A stretch of DNA of 26,303 nucleotides from Saccoglossus kowalevskii. Lineage: Eukaryota; Hemichordata; Enteropneusta; Harrimaniidae. The translations under genes were made by a program, and so were the position numbers. This document shows, piece by piece, positions 10,225 through 18,183 of this stretch (position 1 is the first letter of the stretch; every line of letters begins with the position of its first letter). Where the stretch lies: the NCBI RefSeq assembly GCF_000003605.2, contig NW_003116454.1:927245-953547 (forward strand), in the 5' to 3' direction. The notes under the pieces are model-generated. The model was given only the letters and a program-made list of their open reading frames with translations. It ran no database searches and was not told where the DNA came from.

Positions 10225-12080
10225 GTAAGTATATTGGAAACCACGTGAAATTTCTCACAGAAGTGAAATTAATATGTTTCATTCCTTTTAATAATTGCTG
10301 TTATCACTTGCAGTGGTTTATTTAGATGAATTTTGCGGCGCCGTAATCTGGGAAACCGAGAATTCCGCCATTGAGCTTCAGTCACAAGATGCTACCATGT
10401 ACACCGATAACCTGGACTGCGTAGTTACCATCAGCGCTAACCCCGGTAGACAGATCTTGTTAACGTTCACGTTTTTCTCGATTCAAAGCAGCGAAGGTTG
10501 CACGGCAGACTACCTGTATGTGTACGACGGCCCCTCCACCGAGTATGACATGGTAAGCGGTGTGTGCGGCAATAGCTTGCCCGCCGACGTGGTCACGTCC
10601 GGTAACAACGTGACGCTAAGACTGAAGACGGACAACACTGATAACAACTTTGGGTTTGGGTTATACGCTACCAGTTTCGGTTTAGGTAAGTGTATAACTG
10701 CACAATGTACGGTGTATTTCAAATGTACTATATTCCTCGCTGTGAAATTTCGATTTATAAGATTTCATTGACTGTCAAGTCCATGACGAACATGGTTGAA
10801 AGTTTCGCATAAAGGTCTTCCAGTAGATGTGGCGAGTTAGAAACGGAGAGATAAAATGTACCCGATGGTTACATGTAATACTGTAAAATGACTAATTTTC
10901 ACTGGGTTTAAATTTCGCTAATTTACCATTTCAGGCATAGTATTCAGTGGGTTTTAAATTCACGGTTTTATCATTTAGATAATGTGTTCTATGCTAAATT
11001 TTACATATTTTACAGTACATCAGTTACCATAGAAATAAATCAGCTGTGTTTGTTTCAGCGCCATGCTCTGATGACGGCGAATTTGAGTGCAGTAACGAGC
11101 GGTGTATTGATTCGGCGTTACAGGACGACTTCATCAACAACTGCGGGGATTTCAGTGACGAAGGTGAGTACGGTTCTGAGCGGTTCTGTATAGTCCGTTT
11201 ACCATTATTTCCTCAAACAATCGAACCAGTCTTTTCTCCTTTCAGAACACTTACTATTATAGCGACTCAGCCCCCAAGGCGGTGCATAATCATGCTCAAA
11301 CAACAAACGTATGTGTTGGCATATAATATGTATTGTTATGATATTTCGCTATGTACCACACAGCCAATAGATAGAAATTATGATTCGGGTAAATCTGTAC
11401 TGGAAAATTGTATACTACACAGTTGCACATCACCTAAAAACTTCGGCATTTCATTCCGATGTTTACTATCAAACATTTCAGGGTTTGAACTGAAATGGAC
11501 ATTGAAATAAGGTCGATAGCCAGCTACATCATATTGTTCTTATCCAACACCCGGACCACTGTCACATTCTTGTACATGATTTTCTGTTCCCACAAAGTCA
11601 TGGGCATGGGGGTGTTTTATAAATGACTGGTGCGTTAGCTTACATTAGTTTACAACTTATGTTCATATATTCACATTGAAATTTAGAATCAAGACTACGC
11701 CACCTACTCATAGGTGACATGGGCACGTCTGTACGCCCTATTTGGGCAAGTTTTGGATTTAATCTTCAGGAGTGTAATTTCCACGCATTCGTTGTTTTAA
11801 ATCAGCTTGAGCCGAGCTTTCTGTCGGTTATAGCTGCCAATTACGTGCAAATGGTGTGGCACTGACTGACTTTATGTTCTCTTTTGCAGGGGATTTCGGA
11901 GAAATTGTCGGAGGGATACTGGCTCTCGGCATGGGCGTGGTTATTGTCATTGTAGTAGTTAGCGTCTTGCTCGTCATCTGCTGCATCTGTGTATGTGTCT
12001 GTGCTTGTGTCAAGTGCTGCAAGAAAAGTTGCAGTAATCAGCGCCCCGTACACGTGGTACACGGTCAGACTGCTTATTAG
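10152..12080 (+). CDS. Gene B: CUB-LDLa single-pass membrane protein (4 exons)
   Basis: A paralog of gene A, 246 aa, from coding exons 10152-10224, 10314-10685, 11059-11163 and 11890-12080 (741 nt, no internal stop). The layout is the same: signal peptide (about 1-23), CUB (about 32-147), LDLa-like module (about 150-183), transmembrane helix (about 190-224) and tail. All introns are phase 1, and the LDLa exon is again 105 nt. The CUBs are clearly diverged, so the duplication is not recent. The bases just upstream of the ATG (a T run, then CTGGAG, 10129-10145) resemble a splice acceptor, so an upstream untranslated exon or trans-splicing is possible. Two full CREs lie 420 and 750 bp upstream. 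Function is unknown; a small cell-surface receptor or co-receptor is the natural inference. Confidence 0.85.
10314..10685 (+). CDS. Gene B exon 2: CUB domain
   Basis: This 372-nt phase 1-1 exon encodes a whole CUB. Cysteines occur in EFCGAV, LDCVVT, EGCTADY and GVCGNS, and the core signature is ADYLYVYDG. The C-terminal loop reads LKTDNTDNNFGFG, keeping the Asp that calcium-binding CUBs use, unlike gene A. An N-glycosylation sequon (Asn-Val-Thr) precedes that loop. The acceptor is ATCACTTGCAG and the donor GTAAGT. Confidence 0.88.
10879..11017. mobile_element. Short TA-flanked MITE in gene B intron 2
   Basis: It begins TACTGTAAAAT and ends ATTTTACAGTA, an 11-bp perfect terminal inverted repeat including TA at both ends, as expected for Tc1/mariner-type insertion into TA. 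At 139 bp it has no coding capacity. The TIR matches the outer ends of the two longer MITEs in NOMO intron 1, so it may be a related, shorter family member. It lies wholly within the intron (10686-11058), ending about 40 bp before the exon 3 acceptor. Confidence 0.55.
11059..11163 (+). CDS. Gene B exon 3: short LDLa-like module lacking Cys4 and Cys6
   Basis: It reads APCSDDGEFECSNERCIDSA followed by LQDDFINNCGDFSDE. It keeps Cys1, 2, 3 and 5, the F-x-C and RCIDSA cores and the acidic calcium-loop end. The canonical CDG position is Asp-Asp-Phe, so Cys4 is missing, and no Cys follows SDE, so Cys6 is missing. Length (105 nt), phase and the donor context GACGAAG/GTGAG match gene A exon 3. Confidence 0.82.
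11164..11889 (+). other. Gene B intron 3 (726 bp, phase 1)
   Basis: Intron between the LDLa and transmembrane exons, from GTGAGT to CTCTTTTGCAG. A frame stays open from exon 3 to 11510, but beyond the donor it carries no LDLa continuation and no domain. No repeat or RNA gene was seen. Confidence 0.7.
11890..12080 (+). CDS. Gene B exon 4: long transmembrane helix with Cys-rich cytoplasmic edge
   Basis: It encodes GDFGEIVGGILALGMG and then a very hydrophobic segment running into CCICVCVCACVKCCKKSC, before a polar tail ending HVVHGQTAY and TAG at 12078-12080. Nine cysteines fall between about residues 214 and 231, alternating with Val/Ile across the inner membrane boundary. The Lys-Cys-Cys-Lys-Lys core is shared with gene A (KCCCKK). 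Multiple palmitoylation is a plausible inference. Confidence 0.82.
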
Positions 12081-12169
12081 ACGTGAATGAGGCTGCAGTA
12101 CCGTAACGCGAGTTTTTTATTCAACTTACTTCATAACATAGTCCCTCTAGATGGACTGTGTTTATATTA

Positions 12170-12175
12170 AATAAA
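12170..12175 (+). terminator. Polyadenylation signal of gene B
   Basis: AATAAA lies 90 nt after the gene B stop, followed about 10 nt later by GATGTTTTTTTTCTCG, a good downstream T-rich element. Gene B should therefore have a short 3' UTR of about 110 nt, in contrast to gene A. Confidence 0.65.
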
Positions 12176-12274
12176 TATAACAAGATGTTTTTTTTCTCGT
12201 AATGCACCGCTGTAGTTGTATTAGAAATGTTGTCCAGGAAGAAATTAGTAGTACCGATGCGAGTGTGAAATCGT

Positions 12275-12345
12275 CACCTGCGCACGCGCGAGTCCCAAGC
12301 GACGATAACACCTCACGCTACGGCCGTCTGCCGCATGCGCAGGTG
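12275..12345. promoter_or_regulatory. CpG-rich inverted pair of NRF1-like sites with E-boxes
   Basis: CACCTGCGCACGCG (12275-12288) and CGCATGCGCAGGTG (12332-12345) are inverted copies with one mismatch in 14. The first contains TGCGCACGCGCG, matching the NRF1 consensus YGCGCAYGCGCR; each also carries an E-box (CACCTG/CAGGTG). The patch is CpG-rich in AT-rich surroundings and sits about 100 bp after the gene B poly(A) signal. It could be a promoter or enhancer, or the stem of a hairpin. No gene start could be tied to it. Confidence 0.4.
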
Positions 12346-13122
12346 GCCACTTCCCCGCTATATTTTACTTATACTATGCGTCAGCTAGAGATACCGAATT
12401 GAAGCGGAAAACCTCTCTACGGCGAGTACGTTAACACATATTCTAGAGTAGTCAATATGTAATTTACCACACTGAACTTGATAGTGCCAACCCATGGCAA
12501 ACAGTATGTGTAATCTTGGTGAATACTGATATTAGTATTGTATGTTGTTTATATTACAATTAATATTGAAAACCAACATAATTTGTAACGAGTACATATC
12601 TTGAGTTCCAGTTGGGTAAACTGGGTGGATAAACAGTGGATGCTACCCTCAGTTCTCCAGCATTGACACCTTTATCAGGAAACGTTCATTTACATGGCGT
12701 TTACTGAGTTGATGTATGGATCTATGTGTTTTGCGATAGAGTTATTTTTAATGTTTTGTCATGGACTCTATGTCCCTTTAATAATAATCTGTATACCGGC
12801 AATTGTTATAATTAACAACGTCTGGTCTGGGGAGGGTCATCATATTTCTTGCACGTAGGTTTGTATGTATATGACTTTCGAGCAACACCAACTCTCCCTG
12901 TAATTTCGATCCAATCTCCAACTCTCCATACGACAAACTCTGCATATATCTTTTCGTGTATTAATAACTCTTTTACGTACATGATAAGTACGGTACATCT
13001 ATATTCCTCTACCTCTTATTAGTAAAGGTAACACATATTCCGTGCTTGATATACTATATAATATAAAATGGTCGACTAACAGAATACTAGTGAGCCGTTT
13101 TTTTCCTGTGCCATTAGTTTAG
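12346..13122. other. Intergenic DNA without recognised genes
   Basis: AT-rich stretch with short open frames only. No repeat ends, RNA gene or regulatory cluster was recognised. Confidence 0.5.
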
Positions 13123-13261
13123 GCTAATCCCGATATTGATGTAGCCAGAAATGTTGGCGTGAGTAGCACCCTCGCCGGCAGAACGGCATCAGGCCTCACT
13201 AACTTGAGTTTGGAGCACCGCAGAGGGATAGATATTGATGTTGAGAAGAACAATGGCACGG
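13123..13261 (+). CDS. Possible isolated coding exon, family unknown
   Basis: An open frame flanked by an AG at 13121-13122 after a partly pyrimidine-rich tract, and by GTAAAA at 13262. It includes NVGVSSTLAGRTASGLTNLS and HRRGIDIDVEKNNGTG, with a composition more protein-like than the surrounding AT-rich DNA. I do not recognise a family. A second protein-like stretch in another frame follows at 13404-13619. It could be an exon of an unrecognised gene, a decayed pseudogene or chance. Confidence 0.22.
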
Positions 13262-13403
13262 GTAAAACATCGAAATCGGTCAGGGTGGAACAAATCGTTC
13301 ACTATCATTCTTTCGGTCAATATATTATAACCTTTGTTCATGGATCAATACCTTGGTTGTATGGGGAGTACTAGTATCTGTTTTTTTTTAATCTACGCCA
13401 TTG

Positions 13404-13619
13404 GGACACGCCGGGATAACAGTCAGGGATTGTTGGAAATATACGCCAGAGTCCCCAGAGTTCGACACTGTTCTATCAATAAACATCATAGCTTACCCGT
13501 CTGTAGATCATCCAGTAACGTCGAAATATCGGAATAATGTAACTAGTCAACTCGTTTTTTTAGCTAAAATATATGACGACGGACACGTGTTACGTGTTCC
13601 AGTTTTTTTAATTAATTAA
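13404..13619 (+). pseudogene. Protein-like open stretch, possibly a gene relic
   Basis: An open frame containing WKYTPESPEFDTVLSINIIA and later VFLAKIYDDGHVLRVPV before a stop at the AATTAATTAA run. The residue pattern alternates hydrophobic and polar like a beta-rich domain, but no family is recognised. It has neither a convincing start nor a clear donor. It may belong with 13123-13261 as remains of one gene. Low confidence. Confidence 0.2.
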
Positions 13620-14484
13620 AAAGACAAAGACGGCACACAGTTATCTTTTACTTGCATTTGTGGGCATATAAGATACTGGGTCCATCGCCCAGAAAGAGTG
13701 GTCAGGTAACAAGATGTGATATATAAAGTTATCTCGAGTTTATGAGTAATGATAACCGTGTGTTATTGTATGTTTGATGCCAACAATATCGTTTTATGTC
13801 TAAAAATACATGGTTCTGGCAAACCCGGATAAGTCAACACGATATGACATCTCGTAAGGTGAGAGTTATCCAATCCGCCAAAAGTCAAAAGTGATAATCG
13901 ACGATTGAGGGCGCAATACAAATAAGTAGTTCGAGATTTGGTGTGTGTACTATACGTTCATTGGAGCATTATAATAAATTCTCCTTTACTGACGATTTCA
14001 GATTTCAGCGCTGTGTTTCAGGTAAACACAGTCCAACTTGAAACTGATGTGCGCATACGTGCCACTATCAAACGAAATGTTCAAATTATATTTCCGAAAT
14101 ACAATAATACTGAAGAGCCCAAATAATTCAAGTTTGTGTCGCAGCCATGGCATTTTCCCCATCGCCATTTCTTCTACGCATGTTTAAACATCGCCCCCAC
14201 TGGTCGATCATTTCTACTAGCGCCGAATAATGCATACCAGAATTAACGTCATTTACCACGGTATGTTGTAGGGTTTTGAAAAAAAGGCACGACATTTGTA
14301 TTGAAACCATGGAGTGAAGCATTTGACCGCATTTTTACCAGAATTATTTTGAATCAAGTGTGTTGTACACTCTGTGCTGCCATGTCATAGGTTAGCATGG
14401 ATTTGTCCAAAAGGCGACTGTACGTAACCATGCAACCACCGGGCGTCTTCATCATTCCTCCTCGGGCACAAATGTTCGGGGATT
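13620..14484. other. Intergenic DNA without recognised genes
   Basis: Nothing beyond short chance frames (for example 13938-14126 on + and 14128-14322 on -). No repeat structure was seen. Confidence 0.5.
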
Positions 14485-14745
14485 TCATTTTAACATATCT
14501 TTTATAAAATTATAAAGTTGCTCCTCTGTCAATTGGTATTTGCCATCTTTACCATGCCTGATAGACTGTCGACAATGTAATTGTGTATCATAGACATTCA
14601 AACGTCCAAGGCGTTTGATGGGAAATGCAAAGCATTTCAAGCGAGGGACTTTAGATAGTGCCGAGAGTCGCTCGTTTCTAATGGCACTCCATACTTCCTG
14701 TCCCGGCGTTCGCAATTTATTCACGCCTATTACGTTTATACACAA
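14485..14745 (-). CDS. Hypothetical 86-aa open frame, minus strand
   Basis: The frame reads, in part, RTPGQEVWSAIRNERLSALS and ends KYQLTEEQLYNFIKDMLK with TGA. It is hydrophilic, with an amphipathic helix-like C terminus (LTEEQLYNFIKDML), and is more protein-like than neighbouring frames. Possible acceptors (TAATAG or GGGACAG on the minus strand) lie within it, so it could be a last exon. No AATAAA was found close downstream and no family is recognised. Confidence 0.25.
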   Translation of the reverse strand: MCINVIGVNKLRTPGQEVWSAIRNERLSALSKVPRLKCFAFPIKRLGRLNVYDTQLHCRQSIRHGKDGKYQLTEEQLYNFIKDMLK

Positions 14746-15621
14746 TATTTATTTATAATAATAGTAGAATGATTAGGTACGACCGATTGTTGACAGTTTA
14801 CATGCCAGACAGCCATTACAGGGGGCAATGGGGATAGCTGGTAACAGGTGCCAGGAAATAAAAAAGGCATTTTGCGTTTTTACAGGAAATATTATGAAAG
14901 TTTCATTTAGAGTCAAAATAGGTTTTTACACTTATAGATAAATCAAATTCATAATTATCTTTAACATTTCTATAATATGTTTGATAATTTGTGTCTAAGA
15001 ATCAAATTTGGAAAATGCTTTATACGCTTACAAAAAATAAGATCATTGTACCAATTACGGACGAATAAAATAGCTGATTACATTTTACACCTTGCCCATG
15101 TCTACGAATTTACGTTTTTTATTTATTTAAATTACATTATTATGAAAAAAAATACAATTGATTACAGCTTACGAAAATATTCCTCGCCGACCCTCATTAC
15201 ACGAAACCACTGAAGATATATCAGCCTGAGAGTTTTAGGAAAAGAAATCCCCTTTGAACGATATTTTTTCCATCACCTGAATTGAGTTTAAATGCACTTG
15301 TGTTGCAGCATTAACAAACTGTATTATCATCATAAATGTGAAAATCCAACTACACCTATATAAAGACCATCTGTCTGTAGTTATCACTTTTAGGCAGTCC
15401 TAAGGCATAACGTGTGAGCAACGTGTGTATAAAGACCACCTGTCATATAAGCGCCGATTTATATGAATGGCGGCTTCTAAGCACAAACAAAACCTACTAT
15501 ATAGTAGAATTAAACTCCGTGACTATTGTTTACAAATCTAGCTCATCCACAATCCATCCACAATCTCAAAATTGGTAATATATTGGATTATTATAGTGAC
15601 TCGCTCAAGTGATGCATTGTA
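14746..15621. other. AT-rich intergenic DNA with a short direct repeat
   Basis: No gene was recognised. TATAAAGACCAYCTGTC occurs twice, at 15359 and 15428, about 70 bp apart, suggesting a small piece of a dispersed repeat. The rest is AT-rich. Confidence 0.45.
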
Positions 15622-15793
15622 TCACAGGGAGTTGGACAATTATATGTATTTTAATAAATTATTAAATAATAAATTGTTATATAACTTTTCTTTTACCCCT
15701 TCCTGGTCTTTTACCCCCCCCCCTTTGTTTATACCACTCTTTCCTTTATCACAACTTTGTTACGCGCTAATGTTATATGCAAATTTTAACGCG

Positions 15794-15992
15794 CGAATGA
15801 AGACACGCCCTAGTGGTATAAAGAAGGATCAGTGATTACTGAAATCGATACCATGAGGGGGGGGGGGNNNNNNNNNNNNNNNNNNNNNNNNNNNNNNNNN
15901 NNNNNNNNNNNNNNNNNCGAATGAAGACACGCCCTAGTGGTATAAAGAAGGATCAGTGATTACTGAAATCGATACCATGAGGGGGGGGGGGG
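15794..15992. repeat. Direct duplication flanking the N gap (contig-end overlap)
   Basis: The sequence 15794-15867 recurs at 15918-15992, identical except that the terminal G run is 11 in one and 12 in the other. The copies touch the two sides of the gap and end in the homopolymer. This is the pattern of two contig ends that overlap but were not merged, not a biological tandem repeat. Confidence 0.75.
15868..15917. other. Assembly gap of 50 N
   Basis: Exactly 50 N, a placeholder size. It directly follows an 11-G run. Given the flanking overlap, the gap probably represents no missing sequence. Confidence 0.95.
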
Positions 15993-16119
15993 TAAAAGAA
16001 AAGTTATATAACAATTTATTATTTAATAATTTATTAAAATACATAAGTTTGTTCAACTCCCTGTGATTGTACATTGTACTAGTATATGTGCAGATCGGGA
16101 GTTGAGGCGATTAAAAGTA

Positions 16120-16123
<4 letters not shown>

Positions 16124-16164
<41 letters not shown>
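16124..16164. repeat. (AT)n microsatellite
   Basis: About 20 uninterrupted AT dinucleotides, 53 bp past the target duplication of the foldback element. Likely polymorphic in length. Confidence 0.9.
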
Positions 16165-16166
<2 letters not shown>

Positions 16167-17390
16167 GAAAATCCAACTTTAGTCAAACCTGTGTTTTGAT
16201 ACTCTATAGTAAAGAGCACATTCGAAGCAAAAAAATATTCTCGTGATAAAAAATTACATCTGAGCTGAAGTAAATGTGTAAAGAAGACACATTTTCATGA
16301 CATTGAAGAGTTCGACAAATTCTTCATGCTCTTCAGCAAGAAATGTGTGCGTTAAAAATGTTCCAATATTTTCATGCACGCATTACTTTTTCGCCCTATT
16401 TTGTGTGACATGGCGAACACGACATGTGCATACTAATTATCATTTGTATTTCGCCAATCAATGCTTTACGGAATTTTGGCCCGAATATATATGTCATCTT
16501 ATTTTTGATTTCATTGTGCGATTTACGGATAACGTACTTAAAAATGAAAAAAATAATGGCTCACCGAAGAATCGACGGTTCGCGAACCAAGAATGCGAAA
16601 TGTCATTGAAAATGCTTAAAATTAGCATTTTTACTGGTGTTTATGGTGAAATAATTTCTTAATATCCTGTCATATCATCTTGCTCGGTGACATAGATAAA
16701 AAAAGCATATATTATTGTTGATTCTAAACATTATTAAAATAGTTTAGTCTCCAGCTAGCTGAGGTTCCGTTGCTATGGATATCAACCAACGTTACGCTGT
16801 CCAGATTTTGTTCTTGACTTCAAGTTGTTTTCATTGTGTTAATAGGATTACATTATATACGATAGGAAGTTATATTCTCCTCTAAATGTATTGTATATAT
16901 CACAGGAAATCTACAACTTACACATATGGCTGTTGTTATTATAATAATAGTAACGATAATATATAATTACATTTAGCGCCATCTTACTAATGAGTAAGGT
17001 AAGACCGGACTTTCAAATATATTTCAAATTTGTTAGGGGGAGCATGCCCCGTACCCCCTAGTAATGTCGCGTCTTTGGCGCATAGCTGGTGAGCAGATCT
17101 CCCCCCCCCCATGCAATATTTCGTGCCGCCGCCTCTGAACTATTTATAAAGACGAAGGTATGTCTTTGTTAACATAAATATTATTAATATACTTATATTA
17201 ACTACGTAGAGGAAGGAATCTTGAATACGGCTTGAAACTAAAAAAAAAAGTCTCTTTATATAGTAAATATCGATTGATTAATTGCATTCATTTTATTATC
17301 ACTTGTACGCCAGCTGACTGTGGTCATGATATGTATATTTTTGAGTTTGGAAATTGTTTGCACCACGTAAGGCAAAAAAAAAAATGTTTT
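16165..17390. other. Intergenic DNA with a GC-rich palindromic patch
   Basis: No supported gene is present. The 121-codon frame 16297-16662 has no recognised domain. At 17033-17059 the sequence AGGGGGAGCATGCCCC then GTACCCCCT forms a short GC-rich inverted repeat in AT-rich DNA, possibly a fragment of a dispersed repeat. A run of C at about 17101-17110 may be sequencing-difficult. Confidence 0.45.
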
Positions 17391-17528
17391 GTTGCCCTCA
17401 GCGACCGACCGAAAAATATGAAATATTTCCCATATACCTCGGCTATTTACGATACCCTTAGTTTTTACGAGTTTAAAAAAAAATCCGACCGACCGATCTA
17501 ATTTTCAATTTTCCGACTTGAGGGCAAC
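17391..17528. mobile_element. Small TIR element (GTTGCCCTCA ends)
   Basis: GTTGCCCTCA (17391-17400) and TGAGGGCAAC (17519-17528) are perfect 10-bp terminal inverted repeats. CCGACCGA-type motifs appear near both ends. The 138 bp are non-coding. No clear target-site duplication was seen, so this is a probable MITE of unassigned superfamily. Confidence 0.5.
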
Positions 17529-17552
17529 ATAAGTTGTTGTTTTTTTGGCCAA

Positions 17553-17717
17553 ATGGCGGTGGCTGGAATATTTGATGAAATAAAACTTTGCAAGATGGAA
17601 ACCGAGAGAGAACAAATGCAGATGTTGCAGAAACATTTTTTGGCAAAATTCAAGAAAAATACAAATGTACAGACAATACGCCGCGAAAAACAGCGTTGGT
17701 CTTCAATTCTCCAATGA
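17553..17717 (+). CDS. Candidate 54-aa open frame upstream of NOMO
   Basis: ATG GCG GTG GCT starts a frame reading MAVAGIFDEIKLCKMETERE and continuing to RREKQRWSSILQ and TGA. The charged, heptad-like helical composition is strongly protein-like. The start region AAATGGCGG resembles a YY1 site overlapping an initiator codon, as in many housekeeping genes. Against a complete gene: it is short, has no clear GT donor before the stop, and NOMO begins only 340 bp further on. It may be the first exon of a small gene, a truncated retrocopy or an upstream reading frame. The family is not recognised. Confidence 0.35.
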   Translation: MAVAGIFDEIKLCKMETEREQMQMLQKHFLAKFKKNTNVQTIRREKQRWSSILQ

Positions 17718-17935
17718 TTTCAATTCTCCGACCCATAATTTCGTGGTCTTCCATTAGACGTACGTGTTGTAGAGTGGAGCGGTGGGCAAATGCAACTATA
17801 CATTACCGTGATTCCGTTACTATTATTTTTAACATTTTATGTATGCCTTAACATACTCAGTAGTACACAATTTAAATGTGCCTCAAATTTAACGAAGAAA
17901 TCATTGCAGGAGACACAACAGCGTGGGGAATCCCT

Positions 17936-17993
17936 ACTTCCGGTTAAGGGGTATATCCCCGACACCCACAATCCTTTGCTCAATCGCCATTTT
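17936..17993 (+). promoter_or_regulatory. NOMO promoter motifs: ETS and YY1 type
   Basis: ACTTCCGGTT (17936-17945) matches an ETS/GABP core and GCCATTTT (17986-17993) matches the YY1 consensus GCCATNTT. They lie about 110 and 62 bp upstream of the NOMO start codon with no TATA box in between. This combination is common in TATA-less promoters of widely expressed genes. Motif presence is seen; use is inferred. Confidence 0.4.
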
Positions 17994-18054
17994 GTTCATT
18001 TCACGTTGTCCAGTGTGCCCGGCGTTTGTTTCTCGGCGTCCTGTACGTTTTGTC

Positions 18055-18183
18055 ATGTATTTGCAATTTGCTACGTTAATAGGAATTTTTATCAGTCATG
18101 CAATTCAGGTAACAGCGCAGGATTTTCTAGGATGTGGTGGATTTGTAAAATCTGATGTGGAAATAAGCTTTTCGAGGGTGGAG
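18055..18183 (+). CDS. NOMO: NOMO exon 1: signal peptide and GCGGFVKSD motif
   Basis: It encodes MYLQFATLIGIFISHAIQVT then AQDFLGCGGFVKSDVEISFS and RVE. The signal peptide is hydrophobic with a likely cleavage after Thr-Ala or Thr-Ala-Gln. The donor GTAAGA at 18184 leaves phase 0. Confidence 0.9.

Larger units (their letters stand above)
15622..16066. mobile_element. Foldback/MITE-like element with long TIRs and 5-bp TSD
   Basis: The ends are TCACAGGGAGTTG and its inverse, and the inverted arms match for about 78 bp with few differences (15622 to about 15700, against about 15990-16066). Both sides are flanked by TTGTA (15617-15621 and 16067-16071), a perfect 5-bp target-site duplication. The interior has poly-C and poly-G tracts and no coding frame. 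The assembled 445 bp contains a 50-N gap and a duplicated 74-bp overlap, so the true element is probably about 320 bp. The superfamily is not assigned. Confidence 0.7.

Noticed and set aside
15794-15992. Tandem duplication or LTR-like direct repeat flanking a gap
   Set aside because: The copies abut a placeholder gap and end in the same homopolymer, which fits an unmerged contig overlap better.
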